Source: Myrica gale
Taxonomy: Eukaryota; Streptophyta; Magnoliopsida; Fagales; Myricaceae
DNA length: 64,000 nt
Reading direction: 5' to 3'
Assembly (NCBI GenBank): GCA_963930655.1
Contig: OZ005616.1
Span: 13,358,001-13,422,000 of the forward strand
Every line of letters starts with the position of its first letter. Positions within the stretch are counted from its first letter, which is position 1. Under the pieces are notes generated by a model, which saw only the letters and a list, made by a program, of their open reading frames with translations, made no database searches and was not told the DNA's origin. The position numbers and the translations under genes were made by a program. Positions 37,186-63,966 of the stretch are shown here, in pieces.

Positions 37186-37203
37186 GCATTATTTCTTGTA
37201 GTG

Positions 37204-40203
37204 AGCAGTGGCCAATATTTGGAAACTGGCCCATCTGGTAGCAGTGTTGGTTATTGCCATAACCGCTACCGGATTTGAACACCCTAACAGAAATAATAGC
37301 CATCAGTTTTATTTCTTTAACATGCAGGTAAGCTAAGTACATATAAATCCCTAACCTTTCATTTTATCAAATCTTATTGTAAGAAGTTTTAATGCTTAAG
37401 GAACACTCTACAACCATAAAACGACCTATATGGAAGGATAATAAACTACTTTGTTGAAGTCTAGAAATTAATTAAAACTCAACTAGTGCATTTTAATAAC
37501 TAGAGATATGGCAATTGGGTAGTTTCATACAATATTTGATGCTATTAATATTCAAATAATTATTAATGTTGATTGCAAATGTTGATGTTTTAAGATGTTC
37601 TCTAATTGTATTGATTTTGAATTTTATTGCTTTAGATTTCTCATGCTATCTTTTACTGATATGAGCTCAATGGACCAAAAAACAAAAAAAAACAATTGGG
37701 CCAAGTGTAAAAGGCTAAAAAAAAAGCCTATTATAAATGCAGGTAATCGGAAACCGCTACAGCCAAATGTCGATTACCGCACTTAACGGTAGTAGCAGCG
37801 GTGACCAATATTTCAAAACTGACAGTCAATTTGGTGAAGGTAGCGGTTATTGCCATAACCGGCACCTCTACAGGGTTTCAACAGCCCTAACAGAGTCTCA
37901 TTATGAAAGGCTACGTCTTCTGGCAAGAATAGTGTTTGCAAGCCAAAATTTTGGCACACTCCAAAATTGTACTTAATAAATTAATTTCTCTCTCTCCATC
38001 CAATCATCCAATTCCACTATAATAAATATAAAAAATTCATTCAAATAATCTCTCTCTTCACTGTTTTACCAACCCCCTTCACCTGCATCAGCCTTGTCTG
38101 GAGCCGTAACTTTTCTTAGACTGGGGATTGGAGCACATTTTTCGAGAACAACATCGAATAGTACGTATAGGTAACTTATATATATTTTTTATTCTGCTCA
38201 CTTTTTTTAGTGATTATTTTTCTTAATAATTTCAGCGTTATATTGATTGCAATTTCTAATTCAGAAAGACGAGGATATAGGAAGATTTGTAAAAAGTTTT
38301 GAAGCAGTTAGACCCACCACGACGGCCAAGATATGCTATTTGTTTTATCGCGTATAATATTTTAATTTTTTCGAATATTGTGATTAATTATTTAGCATTA
38401 CATTTTGTAAATAAAATCTTTATTTAATTTATTTTTAATAATCTTTTAGCGATTTTTTTAAGTAAAAAAAGAAAAGTGAAAAGAAATTCGTTCCAAGGTT
38501 TAATATCATAACATTCGAACACTAGTGCAACTCGACGTTCAATCAAATTCCAACGATTCAACATTACGTTTGTTGACTATTCAAACGCTAATTTTTTGCA
38601 TGTCCGAACACCCGGAAGTGACGCTAACCGTTGGAACGTAGACAGAACCTGTTCAAATGTGGATTTTGAAACCTCCGGAACCTTTTGAACATTTTTTATA
38701 AGGAGAAGCGTGTGGGAACGCATTACGAACGGTTAAAATGGTCTTCTTTTTATTACATTGGAACGGTTTCTGAAGTATCGAACGTCACGTTATTCTTTCG
38801 ATTCAAACGGTTATTTTCCTTATCAAACGGAGATAAATTTACTGTTGGATGACGATCGAAATTTTTCACATAAGCTTTGGAAGTCATTCGAATATTTACT
38901 TTTGATGACCGTTCAACAGTGTTCGAACGGTAACGTTATTTGGGGACGGAAATATGCCAGTGGCGAAACGATAGTTTTCGGGACAAAACTATTTTTCTGT
39001 TTAAAAAAACCCTTTTGTAACAAGGTCGTTGTCATAGTTGGAGCAACGAAGGGAATCCATCCAAAAAATATTTTTGGAACATAAAAATTAAATTTTGTTG
39101 TAGTGATCTGAAAATACTGTTAAAATAGGGACGATATAAAAATTTGTCCCCTTACAGTTGCAGCTGGTGTGCAACTAGAACTCCATCCGATAGGCTAAAA
39201 TTATAAAATTGTGGACAACTTTTTTTGAGAAAAAAATTTTTAATGCACATAGATTTTATCAGGTGTTTTAAAGTAGCGAGCAATAGACGTACAAATTTTT
39301 ACCTGAAGGTTTTCAGCCTTGAACTCTTTGCTTCTTTGTGATTTGGCTCTTGACCATTTGTCTTTTTTGTCTCGAAGATGTTCATTTTATAATCTTAATG
39401 AATTTATTGGAATTATCAAAATTTTGATTGTGAACAAAAGTGAATGCACGTTATCGGAACATGTGTTTGCTATATCAAAAAGACTAGAAATAATGGACTT
39501 TTTATTTATTTATATTTTTATGAAGAAATTCGACTTTCAAATTCAATTTACGATTTACTCATTACACTACTAAATTTGACACATTGCTCCTCAAATTGTT
39601 GATTAGTTTATATTTTACACCACAATATTACAATTTAACATGCTCATGCTAGATGTCCATTTTTTTTATTGGTGTCAAGAGTAAAAGCTTAAGATGGGCC
39701 ACAAATTGTAAACTAATTAATATTTTATAACTGTTTATTGCAAAATTAGTAGCATATAGTTATAAGATGAAAATTTGTAGTTTCCCTTTTTTCACTTACT
39801 CACCTCTTTCCTTACTTTTTTTTTTGTTAGAGTTACGTACCTTTCAACTTGTGGTTGCATACTGAGTTGTACCTCTTTGGGAGGATAAAGTTTTTTCCTC
39901 TTGTTACCAGGGCTAGACTCATCTTTTGTACAGTATTTGGGGAGTTATACATCACCAGTTTCCCCAAAGAAAAAAAAAATATGGCATAACTTCCTTTCCA
40001 ATAGAAACACCAATTATTTACCTATATTACCTGAGGTAAATAACCACGTGGGGGTTTTATATGTCCATAATTTCTTCTGATCTTTTGATCTACTCGAGAG
40101 CGTTTGAAAATTTGGAGTGGATTATAATTTGGTGGTTCAGAGGATTGATTGACCTAAATATTATATAGAAGCCTTGGATCAGATGCCCATTTTATTATAT
40201 TTT
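37204..40203. repeat. SDR upstream region, mostly copy 2-specific, with another CACTA end
   Basis: The first 600 bp match copy 1 (7612-8212). From about 37809 to 40203 the sequence is absent from copy 1. No gene is convincing. GGTTATTGCCATAACC-type motifs occur at 37248 and 37846. A CACTA-like terminus lies at 39104 (read inward: CACTACAACAAAATTTAATT), with CGTTCGAAC-type repeats in the preceding 600 bp; I call this element E. Its left end was not located. The last kilobase is plain AT-rich promoter-flank DNA. Confidence 0.55.
38500..39104 (-). mobile_element. CACTA element E, terminal fragment
   Basis: The right end reads CACTACAACAAAATTTAATTTTTATG inward on the minus strand. The motif TTCGAAC or close variants (CATTCGAAC, GTTCGAACGG, CAAACGG) recurs over about 600 bp. 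No coding relic was recognised. An ATC follows the end at 39105, but no matching left copy was found. Confidence 0.5.
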
Positions 40204-40305
40204 CTCGACGTGCTATGTACTATGCATCGTAACTCCTACAAAATTAAAGAAAAGTTTTAAATTGTACTTCGTACCACTTGGCTGTATGATGCTTCGTATA
40301 CTTTG

Positions 40306-40315
40306 CTATATATAG
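40306..40315 (+). promoter_or_regulatory. TATA box of the intact SDR gene
   Basis: CTATATATAG lies about 96-105 bp before the ATG at 40411, a normal spacing for a plant core promoter with a short leader. It is conserved in copy 1. Confidence 0.6.
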
Positions 40316-40410
40316 CCTGAGCACCAGATCTGGGAAACACCAAGTAAGAAGTCCAGGTCTTTATAGCTCCTCGACCCAGTTGAGCTTAAGCGCGCTGTTT
40401 TGTGAGAAAG

Positions 40411-41560
40411 ATGAATCCTGCTTCTTCAGCAGCTTCCTACAAAAGGTAACTAGGTTCTGACTATTCTTCCAAGCCCAGGCTATATATATATATATGGTTT
40501 CTCTCATTAGGGTGAATAGCATAGTCTCAGTCTTGATTTTTGAACAAAATAACTTTCTTTTCTTCTAATTCTTTTATAGTTATAGTTATAGAGTGATGTC
40601 GGGGCGCCCTGCTTGAACAAATAACACCAAAACATGCTATACTTATGTGTAAAACGCAAAAATATGAATTCTATATTTAGTTTACAAGTGGAAATTATGC
40701 CATTAATTGTTGTTCTTTCAATAATCTGTTAAATTGTTATACGCGCGTAATATCTGGTATTCAGGCTAGAGGGCAAAGTCGCAATCATTACCGGTGGTGC
40801 AAGCGGTATCGGAGAAAGTACGGTGCACCTCTTCCATGAACATGGTGCCAAGGTTGTCATTGCCGATATACAAGACAACCTAGGCCAAGCTGTCGCGGAT
40901 AAGCTGGGAGAAAATGTTGGCTACATCCACTGCGATGTGTCAAATGAAGAAGATATCTGCAATCTCATCGACACCACCGTAGCAAAATACGGAACACTTG
41001 ATATAATGTACAACAATGCCGGCATCTGTGACAGTCCCTTCGGGAAGATCCTAGAGACGAAAAAGTCAGATCTAGAGCGAATGCTCAACGTTAACCTGGT
41101 TGGTGCTTTCTTAGGAGCCAAGCATGCTGCAAGGGTTATGGTACCGCAGCGTAAGGGCTGCATACTATTTACTACTAGTGCTGCTACATCAATTGCAGGT
41201 CTGTCATCTCATGCTTATGCTGCATCGAAATGTGGAGTTCAGGGGTTAGTGAAGAACTTGACAGCTGAACTTGGCCAACATGGTATACGTGTGAACTGTA
41301 TATCTCCCTACGCCGTTGTAACTGGCATGCCAATCTTTGAGACAGCACATGTCGACCCTGCTCAAATGGAAATGGCATTGAGTGGGATTGGTAACCTGCA
41401 GGGACAAATTCTCAAGGCAGAAGGTGTGGCAAACGCTGCTCTCTACTTGGCCAGCGACGAAGCCAATTATGTGAGCGGGCTCAACCTTTTGGTGGATGGA
41501 GGGTACAGTGTGGTGAATCCTAGCATGACCAAGTTTGTGGAATCACTGGGAAAATTTTAA
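40411..41560 (+). CDS. Short-chain dehydrogenase (SDR110C type, secoisolariciresinol-dehydrogenase-like)
   Basis: There are two exons: 40411-40445 (ATG in MNPASSAASYK) and 40765-41560, with a GT..AG intron that splits an Arg codon. The product is 276 residues, the normal family length. Visible SDR landmarks are TGGASGIG (21-28), Asp46 at the end of strand 2 favouring NAD(H), NNAG (95-98), Asn122, Ser150, Tyr163 and Lys167 (YAASK), and a C-terminal LLVDGG. This subfamily oxidises hydroxyl groups of plant secondary metabolites such as lignans, monoterpenols, xanthoxin and diterpenes. The substrate cannot be told from sequence, and no pathway genes lie nearby. A leaderless secreted or plastid signal is not evident, so it is probably cytosolic. 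The copy 1 partner (8440-9478) is broken, so this is the functional copy. Confidence 0.93.
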
Positions 41561-42882
41561 AAATAGGTCATTTTGTCTCATCTCTTGCTTGTTTCATGGA
41601 GACGAATAAACTCGTGACTGTTTAAATAAAGTTATTTCTTTAATTTCTTGCTTTTTATTATGGATCCAAAAAGAGAAAAAAAAAACTTGTATTTTTCTGT
41701 GCATTTATCAAGGAATAAATATTGTTCGTGATCTAAACCATGGGATTAGATGTAGGCTGTATTCTTCTTCACTTGCCGCTTTGTTCATTTCATGCATCTG
41801 TTTAACAAAAGGATGCAAGTATTTCGAGAGATGGTGACACTAGGAGAAACTTAATATTAGGTGACAAAATTTTGAGCGTCAAACCAAATTTTATAAACTA
41901 AAGTGGATTTTTCATGACAAAACATTAATTTCTTCACCCAAAACCATTTAGGGACGCCAAAACCGTACGGACAAGTCCTAAAACTGTTCGAACGCATTTC
42001 TTGTGGGACAACATACACTCGTCGCCAATGAACGACGATTAAAAAAAGTCACAAAATACAAACTACCGTTTGGACCACTTGCTAGGTGAAAAATTCCAAA
42101 TCGTCGTAACTAAATGACCATTAGAATCGCCTCAATTTTTACAATATCATACGGACATTACGACATTGTGAGAAATTAACAATCGTCATGAATGATCAAC
42201 TACGTCCTGACACAAGGATTAACGTTCCAACGGCAGAAAATTAAATACGTCCGGACTCCTAAAAGAAGTCCGCACAGGTGTGAACGCTTCTTTCGCAAAT
42301 CGTGTGGTTCCACGTTGCAAAACCTCTAACATTTGATGTCAACGTCGTCCGGACCATGATATAACATCTGAACGGCTTTAGACCTAGAATTTTTTTGAAT
42401 CGTGCATATTTAATAACGTTTAATTTTATTGGGCCACATGTGAATTAAATCGTTGAATCGCGTCCGAATGCTTGAACACCATGTTCGGATGCTTCCTGAA
42501 CACATTAAACCGGCCAGACTTTGACAAACTCACTCCACTCTCTTCTCTCAAACTTTTCTCTCAAACGTTTTCACTACCCGTTCGAGATCTCTCAAACAAC
42601 TTCAGGTAAAACCTTCTTCGTGAGTTTGCTTCTCAATTTCATACATTTCAATTCAATTTTCTCAGCTAGTTAATTTTATGTGTTTTTTGCGTTCACCAAT
42701 ATGTTGTTTCGGTTGTGTTTAATCAAAAACTATTTGGACGGTTATTTATAGCTGCCCAGAGTGTTCTTTCATACGTCCATATGACATTTACCTGTTTGGA
42801 AGTCTTATAATTTAAACGACGCAGTTTGACGTTCGTGCAAACAATTTGTGCTTATGTTCGGACGGTTTTTGCTAGGTTGACA

Positions 42883-43197
42883 ATGGAACGCTTTGGGAAA
42901 AGTATCACCAATGTCGGGGGACAGACAAAGCAGCCAGCTTGGGAGGACGTTTTTTTAGTGGAGTTGAGGGAGAGTATTCGGGCGATAGTGGAACTGACAC
43001 ATTCGTTTTGCATGCAACTTCAATGCCGCTTCACCGGGCTGGAGACCAAATTTTCTTTAACGGATAGGGCTCTAACGGGGGAGCTGAATATTATGCAGAG
43101 GGAACTATTCTTTGTGAGAGAACAATTGTCCCAGTTGTCCCAGTCTATCCATACTGTTCCGATACAGCTCCAGACACTCATCCCGACGGGTGAATAA
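42883..43197 (+). pseudogene. CACTA C ORF1, frameshifted (copy 2)
   Basis: It has the same MERFGKSITNVGG start and TGLETKFSLTDRALTGEL stretch as copy 1 (13412-13801). Instead of the nonsense codon there, copy 2 has an extra base at the LIPTGE point that ends the frame at 43197. The two copies therefore broke at almost the same spot in different ways. Confidence 0.55.
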
Positions 43198-43399
43198 TAT
43201 AGAGGAGCCTTTGGCGCTGTCCATGATGCCCTCGAAAAAGAATTGGATGAGCCAGCTCGTGTTTCGTAGTAGTCTCCTTTTTATGTTTTATAGGTATTAT
43301 TTACTTATTCTTAGAAGGATCGTCTCCGGCTTGTACTAGACATTATGATTGTGCTTTTTCGTTCGGTATTTGGATTATGTTTGATATTCTATATTAATT

Positions 43400-43926
43400 A
43401 TGTTTTTCATTAGTTTAAATTTATTAGAATTTAAATGGACAATTAGTTTAAGTTGGCGGAACATCAAGTTGGCGGATTTCTATGATCTTACATTTGAGAG
43501 TCGTACGCTTCCAGAGGTGTTTGAGCAGGCAGGTTGGCTTCTGTTCATCCATTGGACCGGCTATGAATCTTGGTGTACAAGAGGGATTTTACAACCTTCC
43601 CAAACCTGCCAATGAGTGAGGAGGGCAGGCCTACTAAGACCGATGTTTGCCGGACTATGCTAGACGACAATAGAGTTATTTTGGAGGGAAGCTACTATAT
43701 ACACGGGTAGATGCTTCCTTTTTGGCATATCATGCACTTGATCCTATGCTCCTCCCTCGACCCGAAGAAGCACACCACCGAGTTTTCTTATAGCCGGGCC
43801 AAGTTCATGTACTTGGTATTTGTTTGGGGTCTACTTGTTGATATGACATCATACATCTACCAGTCCGTTCGTGCAGAGGCCCTGAAGACTGATGATCTGA
43901 CTTCAATATTTTCAACTTTTTTTTAG
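43400..43926 (+). pseudogene. CACTA C ORF2 with 124-bp deletion (copy 2)
   Basis: The frame starts as in copy 1 (KLADFYDLTFESRTLPEVFE), but after WTGYES a 124-bp loss between two GAATC copies shifts it into a stop. The downstream part (HIMHLILCSSLDPKKHTT to LTSIFSTFF) is open again at 43711-43926. Copy 1 (14093-14221) shows the undeleted state with GAATC at both edges. Confidence 0.7.
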
Positions 43927-44490
43927 GGAGGTTTCTAAATCCAATGTTTATTGTTTTGTAGACATTGGGAGGCTTCAACGACCGTGAACATCACAGATCC
44001 AATTCATTTTCGTTTTGGCTACAAAATAGAAGTAGAAGCCAAGCCCAAGGAATTGAATGAGTGAAGAACAAAGCTATGGCAACATGCTGAATCAGGAAAA
44101 AAAGACAGATGACTTGAAGGTATTTTAGTCATTCGAGTATCGATCTTCCAATAATAACAATGTTTTTTGTCCATCGCACGATGCCTAAAAATGAATCCTC
44201 AAATCACTTAAAATTACAAATGGCCATCCATCAAAATGGCTTTTAGGGCAAAAGCCCCATTTGATACTATATAAAATGGTAATTGTAGACAATGACCTAT
44301 TTCCTATGTTACAGATCCATCGTGGTCGAAGGGCACTCGAAAATCTTACAATTGTTGAGCTGCAGTGTTTCCTATTGGAAATAGCTGTATCTAATTTCAA
44401 TGCCCATATAGTGAACCTTTTGACTCTCCATCACCATTGAGCCTGAATTCATAGAGAGGGGTTCCACCAAAAATAATACATCCCTAATAA

Positions 44491-59757
<15,267 letters not shown>

Positions 59758-60055
59758 TTTCTCTTTTCTTTTGGTTCTTTTTCTCTTTCTGTTTCTGGAG
59801 ATCTCTTTGATCTTCAGATTCAGAACCAAAGCATTGAAAACGGAAAGAAAAAATCTCGCCGAAAACAGAAACGTACCGATAGGATAATTCAGATGGTTAC
59901 TATGATCTAATCAAGCATAAGAATTGAGAAAAAAATTCAAAAAGAAACGCGCGTTTCCGGGGTGGAGAGGGAGAAACGAGAGAAGCAGAAGGAGCGGGTT
60001 TCGTTGAGAGGGCAAGAAGAACTGTTGGGTTAAAAAAAAAGGATATAAATGGAGA
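59758..60055 (-). promoter_or_regulatory. 5' leader and proximal promoter region of the mannosidase gene
   Basis: Purine-rich leader-like DNA upstream of the ATG at 59757. An in-frame ATG at 59829 could extend the protein by 24 basic residues, but the family normally starts at MARSS. A CTATCG/GTACGT sequence near 59875 could be a splice donor of a leader intron. No clear TATA box was found, as is common for housekeeping glycosylation genes. Confidence 0.4.
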
Positions 60056-60174
60056 GATGAGTACGGTTTGATTTTCGATAGTTGGTCAAGCGTAGACCCA
60101 AAAAAAAAAAAAGGAATGGACCGATGACTTTTTTTTTCGCATGGACGGATAGTTTTTAAAAAAATATATTTTTC

Positions 60175-60556
60175 ACTCCCAAATTACCATATGTTTTACA
60201 CTTTGCACCTTAAACTACCAATTTTGATATATTGTACTCTTTAACTATCAATTTTTGACACTTTGCATCCTATGTCAAATTTGTAGACTAAAATGACAAT
60301 AATACCCTAAACTCATTTTGCATATATTAAAGATATTGTTGTCAATTCATTAATTTATTAAGAGTATTATTGTCAAATGGAGGGTGCAAAGTGTTTAATA
60401 TTAATAGTTTGAGAGTATAATATGTCAAAGCGGGTAGTTTAGGGTGTAAAATGTCTAACATTGGTAATTTGAGGGTGCAATGCCTTAAAGATGGTAGTTT
60501 GGGGTGCAATGTGTCACCATTCTGGTAGTTTGTGAATGGAAAGTGTATTTTCCCCA
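60175..60556. repeat. Foldback repeat of about 30-bp units
   Basis: On the right, units such as GGTAGTTTAGGGTGTAAAAT, GGTAATTTGAGGGTGCAATG and GGTAGTTTGGGGTGCAATGT follow one another every 30-31 bp (about 60430-60540). On the left (60180-60290) the same unit runs inverted (TTTACACTTTGCACCTTAAA, then CTACCAATTTT). The middle is unrelated AT-rich DNA. It resembles a foldback or MITE-like element 420 bp upstream of the mannosidase start. An 83-codon open frame across the right arm is the repeat itself. Confidence 0.75.
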
Positions 60557-61879
60557 TTTTTTTTCTTTTTATAGCAAAATGGTAAGGGGACAACTAACAT
60601 AGCTGTCATCTTTGAAAGTGACCATATGAGTACTAATTATTGCAAAATATTTAATTTGAGTCATAGCTATTGACTACTGGACTAGTTTGTCACCACAGTA
60701 CCAATAAGACAATCAGTCAGTCTCAATCTTATCCACTAAATCCAATGTCAGACTTTACCTTCGTAAGCGATTTAAATTATGTCTTAACTCGAACTACTAA
60801 TCTTAGAACTAATGAATTTATGGGTTATACCAACCGGGGGGTATAAGGGACCGATGACTCTTACGATAACGAAATCGAGAATTTGAAAAGAAAAAAAAAA
60901 ATCAAAAGTGAAAAAAAAGAGGCCTCATCTCATAAATTGAGGCAATAGTTTAATTTGCAACAGTGCTTTTATTTTATTTTATTTTTTTCTTGGTGAAACT
61001 GTTTTGATTCAACATATTATTTTCACACTAAAAACATTTTTAAGCTTTCATAAAATTATCTATCTAATTATTGAATTCAATTTCTAAATAAAGAATATAG
61101 TTTTACCCCTTAACTATATTATTAATATTATTTGATCCAAATTACTAATTTCAACACATTGCACTATCGAATTATCAAAATTTATCAATGTGAGTTATCT
61201 GGTTGGATTCGTGTATCTAAATGGTACCATAATATATTTTTTCGTTCATTTCTACGATAGAATCATATTAAAGGAGGCAAATTGATGAATTTCAATAGTT
61301 TTGAGAATTTAATATGATGAAATTTATAGTTTGAACTCTAAAAACATATTAACACCATAGTTTGAGAGCAAAAGGCCAAAAATTTTCCTAAAAAATATTT
61401 AGTACTCAAGTTATTGTTGAACTGTAATTTATAGAGAATCTGGCATTTTAGTCTGTAGGTTTATATCTCTTTTGCATTTGGTTCATTTGATTTCATACTT
61501 CAAATTTAACACCCTTTTATTTTCAACCTTTGACAAGAAAGCCCTTCTATCAGCCTTCTGTCCATCCTCTTAACGAAAGCTTAAGCTACGTCATTTAAAT
61601 GTCCACGTGGCACGACAATAAAAACGTCACTTGCCAACTTAGCTTCCACATGGCACAGCACCCAAACGACGTCGTTAGATTGGGACAAAATAACTTTGAT
61701 CTTTTCATTTGCTAAACGGCGTCATCCCCAAGTTAAGTTCAAGTGATAGACTTAGCTTTTTTTCCAATTGAGTTCAAGTGATAGAGTAGGCTTTTTCCCC
61801 CCAAATTCCAAGTTTGTTCAAAGAACTTGTAAATCCTAGAGAACTAACTCTTAACAACACTACAGCTTTGGCACTTCAT
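60557..61879. other. AT-rich intergenic DNA with weak inverted patches
   Basis: No gene was recognised. 61080-61380 carries loosely inverted AT-rich phrases (ATTACTAATTTCAACACATT against AAATTGATGAATTTCAATAG) that may be a decayed MITE. 61560-61730 has phrases such as GTCCACGTGGCAC and ACGACGTCGTT, containing the ACGTG core often bound by plant bZIP/bHLH factors, but no gene start lies nearby to assign them to. Confidence 0.35.
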
Positions 61880-62892
61880 TTGTATAAGGAAACACATTGA
61901 GGATTAATGAGTAGGTTATTCTTAGAATTACATGAGAAAAATTTTCATTCAAGCAATATGAATCGAAGCACAATAAATAATAGCAATAAAGTAAGAGAGT
62001 TAAGGAGGAAAGATAATACCGAGATTTTTAGGTGGTTCGGCCAGTACTTGCCTACGTCCACCCCAAGGCTGTTATCTTCCTTGGGCTTTCTCCATTATAA
62101 TCCAATAGTAGTCACAACTTAGCTTTCAGGTCCTAAGTAACCGTTATAAGCGTTTTTCTGAGCTCACGCTTCAACTCGTACAAACAAATCTCACAACCAA
62201 TGATATTTCTTCTATCCTCACGGATAGGCCCAAGTATATCCCACACTTCTATGTTTTTCAAGGTTGTATGGAAGAAATGATAAGCAATAGCTCTAAAAGC
62301 TTGATGAGCAAATACAATATACAAGATAAGCTCGAAGACAAGATCAGAGATTGATTGCTGCAAGAATAGCAAGTGGCAGCAGCTTTCTTGGAATGTGTGC
62401 AAGTTTCTTCTTTTGCTCTTTTTCTCTCTTTTGAAGGCTAGAACAATATTGATGATGCAAAAGGTGTTTTTCTCTCTCTCCATAAGGTTGTCTTTATAGG
62501 TTTTCAGTCTTTGGGTGGTCCCAATGGCCTTTTTAGAATGTTGGAGAGGTGCCCTAAGTGCCACAACGTTTGAAATCCGCGCTGATGTCATCTTAAAAAA
62601 AATAGGGATCCCGCAATATGTGTCGACACATATGCTCATATGTCATTCTTCAAACTTGGAAACAACTTTTAGGTGTCTGTTTTATGTGTCGACACTTCCT
62701 TCACCACGTGTCGACATCATTTGCTCATGTATCGACACTTTGCTTCATATGCGTCGACACCATCAAAGTGGCTTGCTGGCAGTAGTGCAATGTGTCGACA
62801 TTATGTATCCCATGTGTCAACACCATCTTGGTAGATTTTCAATGCTTTAATGATGTGCAATCCTTTTCCATTTCAACACAAAAACTCCTACA
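61880..62892 (-). mobile_element. LTR-like fragment, minus orientation, TGTCGACA-rich
   Basis: Read on the minus strand it starts TGTAGGAGTTTTTGTGTTGA at 62892 and carries several TGTCGACA units (62620-62830). Near its left part is GGTGGTTCGGCCAG plus CCTACGTCCACC, the reverse of the GGACGTAGG..CCGAACCACC pattern common near the 3' part of Copia-type LTRs; a related phrase is in the LTR at 17702. No coding region or second LTR was seen, so it may be a solo LTR. Boundaries are approximate. Confidence 0.5.
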
Positions 62893-63966
62893 ATGAAAAA
62901 TATAGTAATTTAAGTACAAGCCATAGTGTCCAATATAATTATAGAGCTCAAAGTCATTAAGAGAGAGTAAGTACAATTGAGCAGCCTTGAAAATTATAGA
63001 GCTCAAAGACATTAATCAAGACACATTTTATTGAAAAGTATAGAAAATTACAGTTGAAAACTTACAACGGAAAGGACCCAAAGGGATAGCAACAATTATA
63101 GGGGCCAAAGTCACAAGACCCCAGCTCAAGACCTTGTCTAGGTGAGGCTTGTCGACACATCTGAAACACCCATGACATGCCATGACCAAGCCATGACACG
63201 CCTAGTAGCATATTGGCATGCCCCACGTCATTGTCAAGACAAGGGCCAGCAAGACCACAAGCCTCGGCATGACTCAGGAGAAGCATATGAAGAGGCAATG
63301 CATGACAACTCAGTAGGAGTTAAGGAGCACAATGATGGCGCCACCACATGGCCAAGGGTCACGACGGCGTAACCAAAAGTGCATGGGGAGTTGACTCAAG
63401 GAGGTTCAAGAAGTCAAGAGGAGTTGATTGGTGGCACCACCACAAGACCACCGGACGCGGCAGCGCATGGTGGAGCACATAGGAGATTGGTCTCAAAAGA
63501 CTCAGGAGACCATGAAGATCATTTTTATGTCACTACCCTATATGGTGGTGGAGCGGCGGCAAAGTACGGCGGCGACAACCACCACAAAGCGGCTAGAAGG
63601 GACCATATAGGGTAAACCGCATGTGGGATCCCTATATGAATAAATCCTCCTAATTAGAGGTGTTACCTTTATTTCTTTTGATTCTCAGACATTACCATGT
63701 TTGCGAGATTCAATTAAGGAAACAATCTTGGTCCTATTTGGAAATATTGTTCCTTGATTGGAGTTATGAGTCATTTAGGCATGTGACAATTACCTTTACT
63801 CCCTATATGGAAGCTTATGGCCGGCCACATGTCCTAAATTAGTGGGCAATCAATCTTTGATTGATTTGTCCTTATTTTTGGGCTAGTCTTGAGGAAAAAG
63901 GCAAGATCTCTACAAGAATTTTCCTTTCTAACCTCAATAAGATCTTGAAGGATTGATTGTGTGGCA
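62893..63966. other. Unassigned stretch before the terminal LTR
   Basis: A duplicated phrase ATTATAGAGCTCAAAG(T/A)CATTAA occurs near 62938 and 62995. The middle (63100-63610) is GC-richer, with CACCACCACA-type low complexity, and has overlapping open frames but no domain. The last 300 bp resemble LTR or internal retroelement DNA. No gene is supported. Confidence 0.35.

Larger units (their letters stand above)
30040..37203 (-). mobile_element. CACTA element B, copy 2
   Basis: The right terminus at 37203 has the CACTACAAGAAATAATGC TIR read inward on the minus strand. GTCCGGAC/GTTCGGAC repeats fill about 31400-32400, 33930-34300, 34690-35260 and 36100-37080. Minus-strand gene order from the right end is ORF1 (36082-35686), ORF2 (33901-32720) and the TNP2 start (31032-30308). 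No matching CACTA end is visible on the left, where it abuts element A's target duplication at 30037-30039. The left end is therefore lost or unrecognised. The main transposase domain is absent. Confidence 0.8.
41838..43930 (+). mobile_element. CACTA element C, copy 2 (left end present, right end missing)
   Basis: It starts CACTAGGAGAAACTTAATAT at 41838, followed by AGGTGACAAAATTTTGAGCG, like the B family 5' end. GTCCGGAC-type motifs follow at about 41960-42480. ORF1 is at 42883-43197 and ORF2 at 43400-43926. The similarity to B stops near 43926, and no right TIR is present before the mannosidase 3' end. The element begins about 280 bp after the SDR stop codon. Confidence 0.75.

Noticed and set aside
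38758..39084. 108-residue frame upstream of the intact SDR gene
   Set aside because: It lies in the subterminal repeat region of CACTA E and shows no recognisable domain.
60342..60593. 83-residue open frame with repeated HPKLP-like phrases as a repeat protein
   Set aside because: The repeats come from the 30-bp non-coding units of the foldback element, and other frames and the inverted arm show the same periodicity.
63142..63610. Overlapping histidine- and glycine-rich open frames
   Set aside because: Low-complexity CACCAC-type DNA is open in several frames with no domain.
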